Origin: Labia minor
Taxonomy: Eukaryota; Arthropoda; Insecta; Dermaptera; Spongiphoridae
Direction of reading: 5' to 3'
Assembly (NCBI GenBank): GCA_963082975.1
Contig: OY720346.1
Coordinates: 28,328,720 to 28,392,719 of the forward strand
DNA length: 64,000 nucleotides
This document shows, piece by piece, positions 10,921 through 23,666 of the stretch (the first letter of the stretch is position 1; every line of letters starts with the position of its first letter). The notes beneath the pieces were generated by a model that saw nothing but the letters and a program-made list of their open reading frames with translations, was not told where the DNA came from and did no database searches. The position numbers were made by a program, and so were the translations under genes.

Positions 10921-11640
10921 AGTTATTTTTATGGAAATAGAGGTATGGAAAATGATAGAGAAAGAAAAATATGTCTATATTTAGAAAGGTTCTCGTTTCT
11001 ACTGATAAGAGTTGTTGTTGATGTTAAAGGGCGAATGTGTATATATGTATGTGTATCGTAGATAAAGGGCCTAGCTAAGGTATACAGGTAAGGTAAGGCG
11101 CGGCTATGTTGGCAACACTGTTGGCGCCACGGAAGGTTGCCTTGGCTGCTGGACCAACTCCCGCCTACCTGCTGCGTCCCTCTTGCTCTCTGCTCGATCA
11201 TTTCTTTCTCTCTCTTTTTCTTTTTTCTTTAAACTAAGAGCGCACGCGAGCACGCACTTGGTTTGTGGAATCGAGCACGAAAGAAATCCCCCCCTTCTCC
11301 ATCTTCACACACATACATATACACACACATTCAGGTGGCGGACCAGAGATGAGGTGGGGGTACAAAGGGAGTTAGCACATAAGTCTCTTTGTAACATTGT
11401 TGAGGGGTGGCGTGAGGGCAAGCATGGATTTATCTTCTCGACATAAGAAATTTTTATCAGAAAATGTAATAAACCATAAAGTTTTTCATTTTTTTCTCTC
11501 TTTTCTTTATTTTTATCTCCCTCTCTCTCGCTCTCTCTCTCATGGTCAAAAGGAAAAATAATTTAGATAAAAGAGGTTAGTGTTTGAATGCAGAAGAGTT
11601 GCTCATCAATTGCGCGCGATTTAATCCATCCGTCTTGTAC
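10921..11640. other. GC-richer island with splice-like sites on both strands
   Basis: One of the clearest islands. On the minus strand an ATG at about 11201 opens a frame that reaches a consensus-like donor CAG|GTAGGC near 11168. On the plus strand ACAG|GTAAGG occurs near 11090. Overlapping frames of 90 codons (10929-11201, minus) and 87 codons (11183-11446, plus) contain Ser/Leu/Phe-rich runs from CT repeats, so neither is convincing in full. A CT tract lies at 11518-11540. It is a candidate first exon or promoter region. Confidence 0.3.
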
Positions 11641-12600
11641 TTTTTTATGAAAAAAGAATTTACTAAAAAAAAAACAAATTAAAAAAATAAGAAAACAGAA
11701 ATTTGAATTTGTTTAATTAAAGTTTATCGTATATATTATATTATTTTATTATTTCTTTAATATTATTTATATATATACTATTGTTAGAACAATGTTATTC
11801 TAATCTATTAGGTTATTTCTGATCTTTTGAATCTTGAAAATTATCAATTATAGATTATACAATATAAAATATCCTGAATATGACAATAGCATATGATCTT
11901 TATTTTCTTTTTATAATTGCAAAGGCAGAAAATATATAATTGGAGCACAAAGATTTTTAATGTTTTGTTAAGAGAATAATAAAACTAATAAAAATAATAA
12001 TAATAATTAATATATAAATTAATTAAAAAATAATATATTAAATCAACATAGTTTAATTAACAATAATTATTTTCTTAATAATTAAATATTAAGTAATTTA
12101 ATGTAAATATATTTAATATTTATTTTTAATTAAAATAATATTATATTATTTTCTTATTAATTAAATAAGTATATGAATATTTTTATACGATTTAAAAAGA
12201 ACTATATTGTGGTTAAAATATTTATATTACTAATATATATATATAAATTGTCTTTAATACTTTTAACATTAAAATATACATAAACTGAAGTATATCCATT
12301 AATATTTTTAATTTTTAATTTTTAAACGTTATTTTCTTACCTTCGTTAAATAAAAGCATTTACTAATGTTCATTTAAATAATAATAAAATTTATCATTAT
12401 TTAATTTATTTCTCCTCTCAATACTCTTTCTATCCCTTCCTTATTTTATCTTTTTAAAGAAAGACCAGAGTTAAGAAAAAAAGAGAAAGCGAACTAGATT
12501 AGTTCCTGATTTGGAAATTGAATAATTATCTTTTTTTTCAATATTTTAAATATATATGTTTCACTTGAAAAAATAAATCTAATAATATTTAATATTTTAA
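11641..12600. other. AT-rich DNA
   Basis: Very A/T-rich; nothing is recognised. Confidence 0.55.
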
Positions 12601-12640
12601 ATATAAATATTTATAGTGTATAGTTAGCTTTATTTTCAAA

Positions 12641-12690
12641 AGCTCACCTTTCACTTACCTAAAGACACGTTAACACTAACTTGCAAAAAC
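12641..12690 (-). promoter_or_regulatory. Candidate recursive-splicing site
   Basis: On the minus strand GTGTCTTTAG is followed directly by GTAAGT, with the AG at 12658-12657. A possible branch sequence (GTTAAC) lies upstream. The donor half is perfect; the pyrimidine tract is weaker than at 23389 and 62779. A ratchet point or a chance match are both possible. Confidence 0.25.
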
Positions 12691-13347
12691 AATAAATTAT
12701 TAATTATAGTATGTACTAAAATTTCAATTCCATAAATGAATAATCAAATTTTTAAATATATATATATATACATATATTAATTTTAATATATTAAAAAAAT
12801 TGATTTCATTGAATATTTTCATTATCTTTAATTTTAAAATATTAATTAATTTAATTAATTAATGATTAATTAATTATTATCTTTTAATTTAAAATCAATT
12901 TAGTTTTTATATTTTAGTTAACAACAACAGTTATACGAAAGTATTGATTGTTACTTATTATCATTTAAAATTGTTCTATAAAAATTCTCATTTTAGGGTA
13001 AATAAACACAAAATTTAATACAATATTTCAAGAATTAATATATTTATCTATTTTGTTGAAGATTTCGAATTTTCTATTTTTAATCATTAAAAAGAGAATA
13101 TAAACGTTAATAGTCATATTTTTTTGATAATTATATATATATTCCATTAAATTTGTTTTAAAATTGAAAATTTATTTATTTTATTAATTAAAGTTATTAA
13201 TTTTATTTGAATACGAACAAAGCCAGTATTATTAATTAAATAAAAAATAATAATTATAATTCTAAAAATGAAATATGTTAAAGTTTAGTTGATTAATATG
13301 TGTTTATTACATATTTATATGTTTATAATATCTATATTATATTTTTT
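12691..13347. other. AT-rich DNA
   Basis: A/T-rich with TTAATTAA-type repeats near 12840-12870. No gene is seen. Confidence 0.5.
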
Positions 13348-13830
13348 ACCGACAGACGATAGGAAGTGAAGGTATTGTTTTCACACCAAATTTCACATGA
13401 GATTTTTACATATCTCCACGAATCATGCATTTTGGTAACAGAAAAAAAAGTATTTTTAGCATGATGTCTGTCCGTTCGTCTGTCCATTGTGTATCTAGAC
13501 GTGTACAGCTTGAACGGCGCAACGGATTTTGATAAAATTTGGTATAGTCTGAATTTATCAACTTTTGGTGTCTATCCGGAAACCAGAAGTGGTAGTTTAC
13601 AAAGAATTAATTTTATATTCATCGTCGGAAATTTTTCACTTTAAAATATAGTAGTAATTAATAATTGAATAATTAAGCTAAAAATACAAACTAAGATAAT
13701 ATAAATTAGTCATTTTAATTTAAGTTTTAAAAATATTTTTTTATACTTTATATAAGTAAATATATATATAAAGTTGTTTGGAAATTAATTTATTTCAAAT
13801 CGTCGGTCGGTTCTATGCCTGACCACAGCC
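13348..13830 (+). mobile_element. Family A element, diverged copy A2
   Basis: Starts ACCGACAGACGATAG and ends ATCGTCGGTCGGTT near 13812, followed by a decayed remnant of the terminal hairpin. The GTCC/GTCT array at about 13467-13484 is short, followed by GATAAAATTTGGTATA. This copy lacks the second internal head seen in A1 and A3 and has lost one arm of the 5' stem, so it appears older or comes from a single-headed subfamily. Confidence 0.65.
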
Positions 13831-13974
13831 CATTTTTATTTAATTAATTGTTAATTTTAATGATAAATTAATGAAACAAAAACATTATTAATTTAGTATT
13901 ATTATTTTAAAACAAAATGATATTTAATTAATTTAAAAAAAAATAAATAGAACTATGTATTCACGAATATTGTT

Positions 13975-14130
13975 TGAAAAAATTGTCGGAAATGATTTAT
14001 TGTGGCTTATAATTGATTGCTGCGGAGTTTTTAGACAATATCTGTTATTGTCAAAATTTTTGATTCCTAATTAACCTTAATCAAGCGTTTATTAATTGTT
14101 AATTGACAATTATATTATTAATTTATTAAT
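13975..14130. promoter_or_regulatory. Conserved-looking non-coding island with paired SOX-like sites
   Basis: Mixed sequence in A/T-rich DNA. GACAATA (14034-14040) and TATTGTC (14046-14052) form a perfect inverted pair with a five-base gap; each arm contains an ACAAT SOX-type core. Homeodomain-type CTAATTAA and TTATTAATTG motifs follow. No frame is open. It looks like an enhancer-type element, but conservation was not tested. Confidence 0.3.
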
Positions 14131-14700
14131 AAAGGTAAGTTCACACATATTTCGGCAAATTAACCAATTATCCCACTATATAATTATTAATATCAATTAA
14201 AAATTATTTGATTATATTATTTAATATTTTAGCTTTTTTTATTTCTTATATACTTATATAAGATTTTCTTTTAATTCATTATATTGTGTTTATTTTTTTG
14301 AAAAAGGGGTGCAACAATTAATATCATCTTATAATGTGTGCAATAAATATATTATATTTATATATGAAAATGAATAAAAACAAATGGTATAAAATATTTA
14401 TATAAATATTTATTTTGTTTTATTCAAATCAAATATCAACAATATATATTTTCAAAATTGTATTAATATGAAAGAATAGAAATCAATCAATTAGAATTGA
14501 AAATAATATATTATGAGAAATGAAATATGGATATTGTGTTTTATTAATAAAACGAATTTTAGATCGTATTTCAATTTTAGAGAAAAATAAAATAATTTTT
14601 GTTTATAGAGTGACGTCAGTGTGTTTAATGGTATTTGTAATTTTTTTTATTAAGGATATTTAAAATTTGTATTTCTATATGATTGTGACTAAATTATTTT
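14131..14700. other. AT-rich DNA
   Basis: A/T-rich; AAAG|GTAAGT at about 14132-14140 (plus) is donor-like but no exon is evident before it. A TGACGTCA octamer lies near 14612. Confidence 0.45.
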
Positions 14701-15536
14701 TTTTCTTTTTCTACCCTTATAAACAATCCACCTCGTGTAACAATGCCCATTTAAGGCCTTAGCGCACCAGGGATTCGACTGTTTGCTCCGTGACGTCACA
14801 AACACCAACACGCGGCTGATCGAGGTTAGGTACAGAGAGGTACAGTCTTAGCCATAAGAAAAGAAACAGCTGCTGGACCCCGAGCGAGTGAAGAGAGTGG
14901 TTGTCGGGGACATACAACGCCTACACATTTGAAAATATCGGACATTCGGAGAGAATGAAGAATTTATTACACAAAAAATAAACATTTGAATTGCATTCAA
15001 GATGAAAAATCAATGTTAGAAAAAATCATCAACATTTATAAGAGATTTAAATGACAAATAAATGAACAAAGATGAGAGACTTGAGCGCTCGGCCTACTCT
15101 CCAAGATTAGAAAGTGACGAGAAAATCGAAAAGGATTTTTTTATTTTAAATGGAATGAAGGAAGAAAATGAAAAAATATCAACAAGCAAGAGGGTTGTTA
15201 TTTTATATTTTACCTGGATAATGTAGAGGTAGTAAAAATAGAGGCGTAGAGTGTAGACAGATAAACACGGGCACACTTAATGGCACAAACAGCGAGTTGG
15301 TTGAAAGGTGCACGCGGTCAGGTGTGCCCAAAGACCGCCTGAAGACTGAGAGAGGGAGCGGCGAGTAGCCAAGGCGCGGCGCTCATGGATGGGGCGGAGG
15401 CAGTGGGGGCCGTCAGGTGTCTCTAGGCGAATCAGTGCCCTCCTCTCTCTCTTTCACACACACAGACCTAAACATACACTCTAAGGCGCAAACATTTCAA
15501 CCCTCCCCCCACTACATAACTCACGCCAACTTCCGC
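14701..15536. other. Largest GC-richer island
   Basis: About 800 bases of mixed sequence, most GC-rich at 15300-15420. A TGACGTCA octamer lies near 14790. On the plus strand an ATG near 15385 is followed by an alanine/glycine/valine frame reaching CAG|GTGTCT near 15417. On the minus strand CCAG|GTAAAA at 15215-15212 follows a pyrimidine-rich run and resembles a ratchet site. A CT tract and CACACA run lie near 15440-15465. This could be a promoter with a first exon. No protein family is recognised. Confidence 0.35.
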
Positions 15537-15843
15537 GGAAATGACACTTGGACTTCAAACAGCTTAGGTGGTCTTTTCATCACCCCCCTAACTCGGCCAT
15601 AACGTTAAAAATTATATCACATCATATTTAGTTATGTTTAAATATTAAAAATTATATAATATATTTAACGCTACTAAATTTTTTTAGTAGCTTAGTAGTA
15701 GAGGAAATGACACTTGGACTTCAAACAGCTTAGGTGGTCTTTTCATCACCCCCCTAACTCGGCCATAACGTTAAAAATTATATCACATCAAATTTAGTTA
15801 TGTTTAAATATTTAAAAATATATATTTAGCACTACTAAAGCCT
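15537..15843. repeat. Recent tandem duplication, period 166 bp
   Basis: A unit starting GGAAATGACACTTGGACTTC occurs at 15537 and again at 15703. The first 100 or so bases of each copy are almost identical, then they diverge into A/T-rich sequence with CTACTAAA/TTTAGTAG inverted motifs. A duplicated island end is the simplest reading; the high identity implies it is recent. Confidence 0.85.
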
Positions 15844-17260
15844 TTTTGTAACTTTTAACTATTCTCCTCTAGAACTTAAACTAACCTCTTTTTAAAATTT
15901 AATTTTCATTTAATTTAATAATGAGAAATCATGATTGTAAATTGGTTTTAATTTTAATTATAATTATAAATTCATTCATCTATCATTTTACATATTACTT
16001 AATATTTACACGATTTAATAGTGCACCTATATTGAATTAATAAACTAAACATTATAATTTTAATAAAAAATAATAATTTATAAAAGGATATTTCCCCACC
16101 CTATAAATTGCACAATTTTTATTTTAATAATATATATTTTTTTCAAATCTTTTTAGATAAAATATTGTTTCTGATCAATTAAAAATGATTATTGGTATCG
16201 CTTAATATTTTTAAATTGTCAGTAATTTAAAAAAAAAAATTTATACATAATACTATATATTTATAGAATCTTCATTATTTCAAACTTGAATAAATTTTTC
16301 ATGAAAAATATTATTTAATAAGATCATTATACTAATAAACGTGTTATTATATTGCTAATGATTTTAAGTCTGTTTCTTAACTCTCATTAGACTTGCTTGC
16401 TATCGTGAATGTCTTTAGTTTATAGATATAATATGATGACTTGACATGATACGAACACACACATACATATACAATGTTAAAAAAATTTCATCTCCAGTTA
16501 CACCACAAAAGGTTTAACTTAACAGTATGTAGACTGATGCAGTTTTATTTATTTATTTATTTTTTTTATAGAAACTTAATCCTTATTAAATCTTTATTAT
16601 TAATAATAATCATAGATTTTTTATAATTTCAATATTTATATCTTTTTATAAATTATAATAATTATTTTTATTATTAATATTTATGTTCTTTATACTATAT
16701 AAATGTTATATAGTTACTTTGAATTGATGAATTGTTTAATAGTGAAATATCTTTTAAAATATTATAAGAAATTATAATAATAAATTATTAACTCTTATAT
16801 AAATTTTAAAATTTCTAAAATATTTTAATTGTCATTTTTAATAATTCATAAAATAATATTATAGTAGTATATAATATTTAGAATTATTTTATATTAATAG
16901 AGGATTTGTTTAGGTAATAAACTTTTTATTTAATGAAATATAAACCCTTAAATTTATATATTATCTATATTATTCTATAATACCTATACGGTTATCTTAG
17001 TTTTTATTTTTTAATTAAAATTGCTTTAAAATCACTTTATGTATATATAATCAGCAATAATTTTTAGTTTAGTATTTTTTTTTATATTTATTATTTGTAA
17101 TCATAAAGTTTAATAAACAAAATAAACATTCATTTTTTCCTTTAAATAGAAAAATAGTTAATGTAATAATAATTTGAATATGGTATATTCAGATAGATTA
17201 AATCCAATTAATAGATAAACGATTAATTTAAATACTTATAAAATGGAAAGTATTTTAAAT
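15844..17260. other. AT-rich DNA
   Basis: Long A/T-rich stretch with poly-T and TA-rich segments; a mixed patch with an ACACACAC run lies near 16380-16520. No gene is seen. Confidence 0.5.
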
Positions 17261-17700
17261 CAAAGTCTACGATTTTGTTAAATTTATTATTTTTCTTTAA
17301 AGGGATTTCATTGGTTGTTTCAAAAAGTGAGGAAGAGAGTGAATTAGGTGTAAATGAAGAGAGAAAATCTGGATGCTTGTCAATGCGTTTGAATGAGTGG
17401 AGCGTGAGCTTTCGACATGATAAGCCCTCCCTCCTTCTTTCCTCTCTACACCCTATACCCTTAACCCTTCATGTAAATTAATGACCCTCGTCTTTTCAAA
17501 GAAACAGGGAACAAATGAGGATGCATGTAAATAAGTGTAAAGTGGCAGAGAGAGAGGGAGAGAGAGACAGAGAATTAAACTTGTGTTCAACATACCTATT
17601 TTAAAAATGGAAGGTGAATTTGTAGGGCAGATAGAGGGGACCACCCAAGTCTCATACATTTGCATTGATTTGCTTGTCATCTATTATGGACACGTAATGA
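17261..17700. other. GC-richer island with GA tract
   Basis: Mixed sequence with a GA repeat at about 17547-17567. Short overlapping frames on both strands (17275-17481 plus, 17453-17680 minus, 17583-17801 plus) have no domain and cover one another, so none is called. Confidence 0.3.
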
Positions 17701-17999
17701 CACATCTGATTGGATTACCAAATAACATGTCTTTCCACCTCTATTTCCATTATAAGTTTGAATATCAAAAAAAAAATAAACAGTTGTTAGATGTTTCATA
17801 AGATCATTATTAAAAGATATATAATAATAATTGAATAATAATAATAATAATATTAAGATTAAAAGTATTCTATAACAACTTGAATATAACAAAAATTAAC
17901 AACATAATGTTAAATAAAATTTGATTGTAAATAAACAATTGGAACCAAATCTAATTCTAAATTATATTTTTAAATTATTTATTATCTTATCTTATTATG
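17701..17999. other. AT-rich DNA
   Basis: A/T-rich with an AAT-type repeat near 17820-17855. Confidence 0.5.
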
Positions 18000-18215
18000 C
18001 AAGCTAAAATTGTTTGTATGTTTGTTTGTATGGCCATGGGTTCTCAAAAACCGCTCTAAGGTTTTTTTCAAATTCACACTAGATATAGTATTTATAAAGA
18101 AAAATTAAGTTTTATTGATCACATCTCTGGAAAAATACATCTTCATTAGTTTTTTCTTAATTTAAATTTATATATGGATGACGTCACAAATGACATCCAT
18201 ATTGAAATTTGACTC
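18000..18215 (+). mobile_element. Possible third HINE-like family (C) fragment
   Basis: A GTTTGTATGTTTGTTTGTATGG microsatellite is followed by a segment ending TTCATTAGTTTTTTCTTAA and TGACGTCA. That tail matches the internal region of family A copies (near 2795-2830 and 24070-24110), but the front differs. It is probably a fragment of a related non-autonomous family; its ends are not identified. Confidence 0.4.
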
Positions 18216-21095
18216 CCGCCTTTTTTTAAAGGATATTGTATTAATATTTTTTTTATATTTAAAATATTTTAAAATTTTTTATTTAATTTCGAAATAAAAT
18301 TAAAATATATATTTTAATAATATTTTATAATTATAAATTACGATATATATTTATCCTTCTTCCAATAAAATAAAAAATATTCATGCACTTAGAAACAGAT
18401 ACCTAATAATTAATAATACATATTTATGTATTATTGAGGACCCCAAGTCCCATTCATTTTAATTAGATTGATGCAATGATGCAACATTTAATAATTGTAA
18501 TAAATAATTAAAGAATTGTATATCAGCTCGGTGTCCCAAGTATTAATATTACCAGCCAAACCCAATAATAATGAGGCTCGGGGTCACGGTACTTATTATT
18601 AAGTAGTCAGTCATCTATTAGACAAAATATTTTGTTATGTATTTGTTATTATTGTTAGATTTCAATTACAATTTTTATTTTGTTTTTCGGGTTTTTTTAT
18701 TTGTTTTGTAGCTATGAATTTATTAACTATTGTGAAATTAGGTACATCATTACCCATATAGACTCTCGGTAAGACATTCTTGTAAAAATGTTAATGGTTC
18801 CTTAGAAAACAAAATAATATATAATATAAAACATATTATTAATAAAAATGATTATATTTCGACATCATAAATATGACTTTTTCTTCATTATATTCATTTA
18901 ATAATAATAATAATAAGTAAATTAAATAAAAATATTTTGTGACAATTCCACCAGCATCCTTTCACAGATGTTTACAAAAAAAAAAATTTTTTAATAAATT
19001 ACAAGTTAAAAACAAAATTCAACTATATTTATATAAAAATATTTTTACCTTTAAAAAAAAAATAAGAAAATATTTAAGAATGAAAGCAATTATAAAAAAA
19101 TAATAAAAATAAAATTCCTAGAATAACTTGAAGAAAAATTGTTTTTTTTTAGTTTAAAAGAGGATTGGGAAGGTGGAAGATAGAAATATTCATAAAAAAA
19201 TGTTTAATAAATTAAATTAAATTGTTAAATATAAAAAAATAATATAATGAAATGTACAAAAATGCTATGAAGATGATGCAAGATCTAACAATATAGATTT
19301 TTTAAGAAAAATAAATAATTAAATAAACTAAGGCACAAGCATTTCACTACTATTATTTTACAACATTTAATAATAAAGAAAATGAATCTATCTAACGAAA
19401 ATTTTAGTTAACTGCTCATTCCTCACTCCAGTTCAACATTGAAATACTTCCATCCAATTCCTATCCTTTCCTAATTCTTGCATAGAAGGAAAATAGTTTT
19501 ATGTTCAAGGGTAATAATATAAAAGAATAATATAAAGTGAGATCACCATCTTAGAATTAAATACATTATATAGAAACATTTTTCTAACTTTTTAATACCC
19601 TCAATACTATACGATAAATTCAACACAGCAAAATAAGTGATTGTCTCAGCTATGATCTCAATGAATTTTAATCCAACGATCAATTTCTTGAGATTAAAAT
19701 ATAAAAACATAAAGGACAAACTCAGAAATAATGCATTTTCATAGATAAAACATCTAATTGTAAAATTATTAAAAATATGAATATTCAAAAAACTATATAA
19801 TTTATAAAAATTAATGACGCATAATTTCTATTATATTATGTAGAGTTGTAAAGTACATATGGGTATATATGTAAAATTTTTTTATATAAATTAAGATTAT
19901 AAAAAATAATATATGAGGGAAATAGGAAAGAATAGAAAATGGATGTTCATTATTCGTCACCAAAGATATACTTAATAAACTTAAATATATAATCCATTAA
20001 AATAAAATTATTTTATCAATAAAAAAAGGAATATATTAAAATATAGAAATGAAATATAGAAATAAATAATAATAATAATTTTTCCTCTAAAATAATAATA
20101 ATAATATTAAATTATAAATTATACAGTGTCAATCAATCAAATTCTTTTTGATGAAAGACAATTGTACAAATCCACAAATGTAAAAAAAAGTTCGAAAAGT
20201 TATGTTATTTCTCTTAAGTTTTTTTAATGCTGCATTTATAAATAAATTTAGCATTCATGAAAAAAGTAACAAGTTTATTATTTTTTTTCATTTGTTTGTT
20301 CTCTTTGGTCTACAATCCATATACTTTATTGATAGAAACGAGAGTGTGTTTCTGTCACGTTTAGATATCTACAAGAAATAAACTACTCCCTAATCAAAAA
20401 ATTATTTTTTCTATTAAAATTTAAAATATATGGTATAAATACTGGAATTTATTTAAAAAATTCTTCCCAGACATTTGAGAAAAATTTATGGTCAAAAGCC
20501 TTTAAAAAAATATATTTAAATATTATTATAAAAGGATTAACGTATTTTATTTATTTTGTTTTATTTATCATTTAAAATTTCATTTTTATTGATAATTCAT
20601 TAAGCTAATTTATTAAGATAATTGCTAAAAATAAACGATTTTATTTATTTATTCTTTATACCCTAAATACTAATACAAAATTACCTAATTATTTAATACT
20701 ACATATACGTATATCAAATTAAAAATTAAAAAAGACTTTATATTTATATTAATTGATTGATTAAACATTAAACAATTAACATGTAAACTTTAATAATTAA
20801 GAACATATTTTTTCCGTATTTAAATTAATTATCATTAACAAATTTAATTAATATTATTTTATAATGATTTAAATTCCACTCTTTAAGAAATCAATCTAAT
20901 TATATAAAAAAACCTATTATATAATTATTTTTTATTTTAAATAAAATTGTATTCTTATTAATAATAATAAATTAATAATATAAAAACTAATAATTAAATA
21001 AAAAAAATAAATAAATATATCCTCATTTAAAAAAATAGATATTTTAAGAAAATATTTGAATTTACATAAAGAAGATAAATATTAAGGTAAATTCT
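18216..21095. other. AT-rich DNA
   Basis: Nearly 3 kb of A/T-rich sequence. A mixed patch lies at 18420-18610 (CCCAAG and GGGGTCACGG segments), without an open frame. A minus-strand 81-codon frame (19543-19788) is hydrophobic and poly-T derived; it is rejected. Confidence 0.5.
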
Positions 21096-21293
21096 TAATG
21101 TTTGTGAGTTCGTGATGTTATATTGAGTTTGGATTGCCGACTGACCAGTCCGGCAAGGGTCAGAGGGCATATACAAACGGAGATAACTTTGGCCCTTGGC
21201 AACGGTCTCTACGGCTTGGCGGCTACGAAGCATAACGAGAAACAAGAAAAGACACGCATTCAATTCTCCAAGGTGGATGTCATATAAAAACAT
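21096..21293. other. Island with overlapping open frames
   Basis: About 180 bases of balanced composition with A/T-rich DNA on both sides. Open frames exist on the plus strand (about 55 codons, ending near 21284) and the minus strand (21027-21293, 88 codons). No family is recognised and no clear splice sites flank it, so coding strand and status are undecided. A conserved non-coding element is equally possible. Confidence 0.3.
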
Positions 21294-23190
21294 TAATTCC
21301 TTATAATTTTTAGTTTAATTCAAATTATACTCATAATATATCACACATGTTACACATATATATATATATACATATTATATATATATATATATTTAATAAT
21401 TACTGTTTAGTTTATAAAGATAAAATAATTTTTATTTATAATTAAATAATAATATTAAATTAAGTTAATTTAATATAAAATAACAATGTTATGTTATAGT
21501 TATGTTTTATATTATTATATTTATTTATTTGATAGGGAAACAAATTTTCACAAACAAATTTATATTATAAAAAATAAAAAATATATAATTTTTTTGATTT
21601 TAATAAATGGTAAATTTTAACTTGAAATTATTTTTAAGATTATCAAATAATATCTTAAAATTTGAAATTAGAAAGATAAATAGGATGAGTATTTACAAAA
21701 ATAGTTAAAATAATTAAATTGGCTTATAAATATATATATATATATATAAAATTAAAATAATTATAAATATTCAGAAAGGAAAAATAAAGAATTAAAAATA
21801 TCATATTTTTTTTTAAATAAATCAATTATTATATATATAATAAATTATATGATTTCATTAATATAAAATATATATGAAATTTCTTTATTATAATTTTATT
21901 TTATACTCTAAAGACAAAAGATGGAATTTTTTAAAGGAAGTAATGCTTTTTTCCATAAGGGCAATTAACGATTCGATATTTTGATTGTAATTACCTTCTT
22001 CAATTTCAACTATCATTTCGTCATTTTTGTTGTAAATTTGTTATTTTTTTGTTCTGTTTTATACCTATTTACTTTAAATGAAGGATGATTTGATGAAATG
22101 TATAAATGAAATTTTTTAGATTATTAGCATTAAAAAAAATAAAGAAAGAAAATTGTTAATGATATTTCAGTGAAGCGGCTTTCTTATATAAATACATAGG
22201 AACGAGGTTTGAGAACATTAATTTTTTTTAGTCATATAACAACTAAAAAAGATGGTATAAAAATAGCAATTTACTAGAAATTAGTGATTGTTTTTGTATT
22301 TTAGTGGGAATTAAATTTTTATAAATACGGGTACATAAACATCTAAATAAGTCTTTTTTTTATTTTATTGGCCTTTGTATTCTAACACATATGTTTTTAA
22401 TGAGTAAAAATTATTGATTAAAGAATTATTTTACAAGAAAATCATAGTATAGAGATAGAATACTATTCCAGAATAAAACATAAATGATAATTTATATATA
22501 ATATATTTAAAGAATATATATTTTTGTATAAGAAATGATGGAGTTTCATGACCTCTATGCATCTCCAAACATAGTAAGAGACTCAAAAAATTGAAGTAAA
22601 ATTGGTGATTAGAATATGTGTGGAATTTGGTTTTTCGAAGAATACAATTAGTGAGAAGATATAAAAGGAATTTAGGAAAGAATAGAAATTATAAACGGAA
22701 GTGGCTCATGATATGTACATTTGAAGAAATATGGTTACACTGACCAAAACTTTCGAGTTTAGTAACGCCACACAATATTTCTCTATGACCAACAGACCTT
22801 TAGCTCTTTATTTTTTTATTAATTATAATAATTTTAATATTTTAAAATTAATATTTAATATTTTCCAGATATAATCTAACATCTAAAACTTTGCTACCTC
22901 ACTTTTTATAATCTTCTATAATTCTTCAGATAATAAAATTGTAAATTAAATATCTTACAATTAGTAAAACAAAATGATAATATTGATCGAGTTTGTGTTA
23001 TATAGCATATATGGCCCTACTATATACCAATTTTTTATATTTTTTCATTATCTATGTTAAAGTTTCTATTTACCATTTAATGAATCTTTTTTTTATTAAA
23101 AACCAAAAAATACATATTTTAATAAAATTTAAACTTGAATTCCTCTCAAAAGAAATTTCAGTAATGATAAACGGCGATCGCTTGTAAATC
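21294..23190. other. AT-rich DNA
   Basis: A/T-rich with TA runs near 21357-21395 and 21729-21748. No gene is seen; a short frame at 22993-23187 is A/T-driven. Confidence 0.5.
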
Positions 23191-23218
23191 AAAGATTCCC
23201 TTCATATGAATTGCTTAC

Positions 23219-23388
23219 CTTAAAATTTTCGACCTGATGGAAGAGTGAAACCCGATTCCTTTTTCCTTCATCCAATCTTGCTGATGCGTTTACTCACGTT
23301 TATTTGAACGCGTCAAGGGGAGTCCAGATACCAACAGCGGAGGTTAAAGGTCATAATACAAAACACGAAGATTGAACACTTTGCTTAC
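23219..23388 (-). ncRNA. Candidate recursive-splicing exon (RS-exon)
   Basis: On the minus strand a long pyrimidine run ends GATTTCAG with AG at 23390-23389, and the next bases are GTAAGC, so acceptor and donor abut. A second donor, TTTTAAG|GTAAGC, lies 170 bases further at 23219/23218 with the same GTAAGC. All three frames between carry stop codons. That matches recursive-splicing exons of long introns: the exon is defined, then skipped through the regenerated donor. AGGTTA-A-AGGTCA (23341-23353) is also a DR1-like motif. A cassette or untranslated exon is the main alternative. Confidence 0.45.
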
Positions 23389-23400
23389 CTGAAATCAAAA

Positions 23401-23666
23401 AGAAAGAAAAAAATCTATTAAAAATAAATTCCTAGTGAGGATTAAACATTTTTTTTGAATATTTTCAATGTATATATATACATATTATGGTATTTATTTT
23501 TTACTTCTATAATAAAATGCATTATTTCAAATATTGCATAGAATAAAAAAACTAATAGTTTTGTTAGCAAATAAACATTGTTAATCGGGTTAAATAGATT
23601 AAATATGCGTTATATCTAATAAAAATTAACAACTACCTAATATCATTTATAAAATATAATATTTTT
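23401..23666. other. AT-rich DNA
   Basis: Short A/T-rich stretch before the family A composite. Nothing else is seen. Confidence 0.5.

Noticed and set aside
14132..14142. AAAG|GTAAGT as a ratchet point
   Set aside because: The sequence before it is A/T without a pyrimidine tract, so there is no acceptor half.
18900..18925. AAT, AT and TTA runs as possible CRISPR or satellite arrays
   Set aside because: Simple microsatellites without spacers or long units.
21027..21293. 88-codon minus-strand frame as a gene
   Set aside because: Frames on both strands are open over the same island and no start, splice pair or domain decides between them; kept only as an island.
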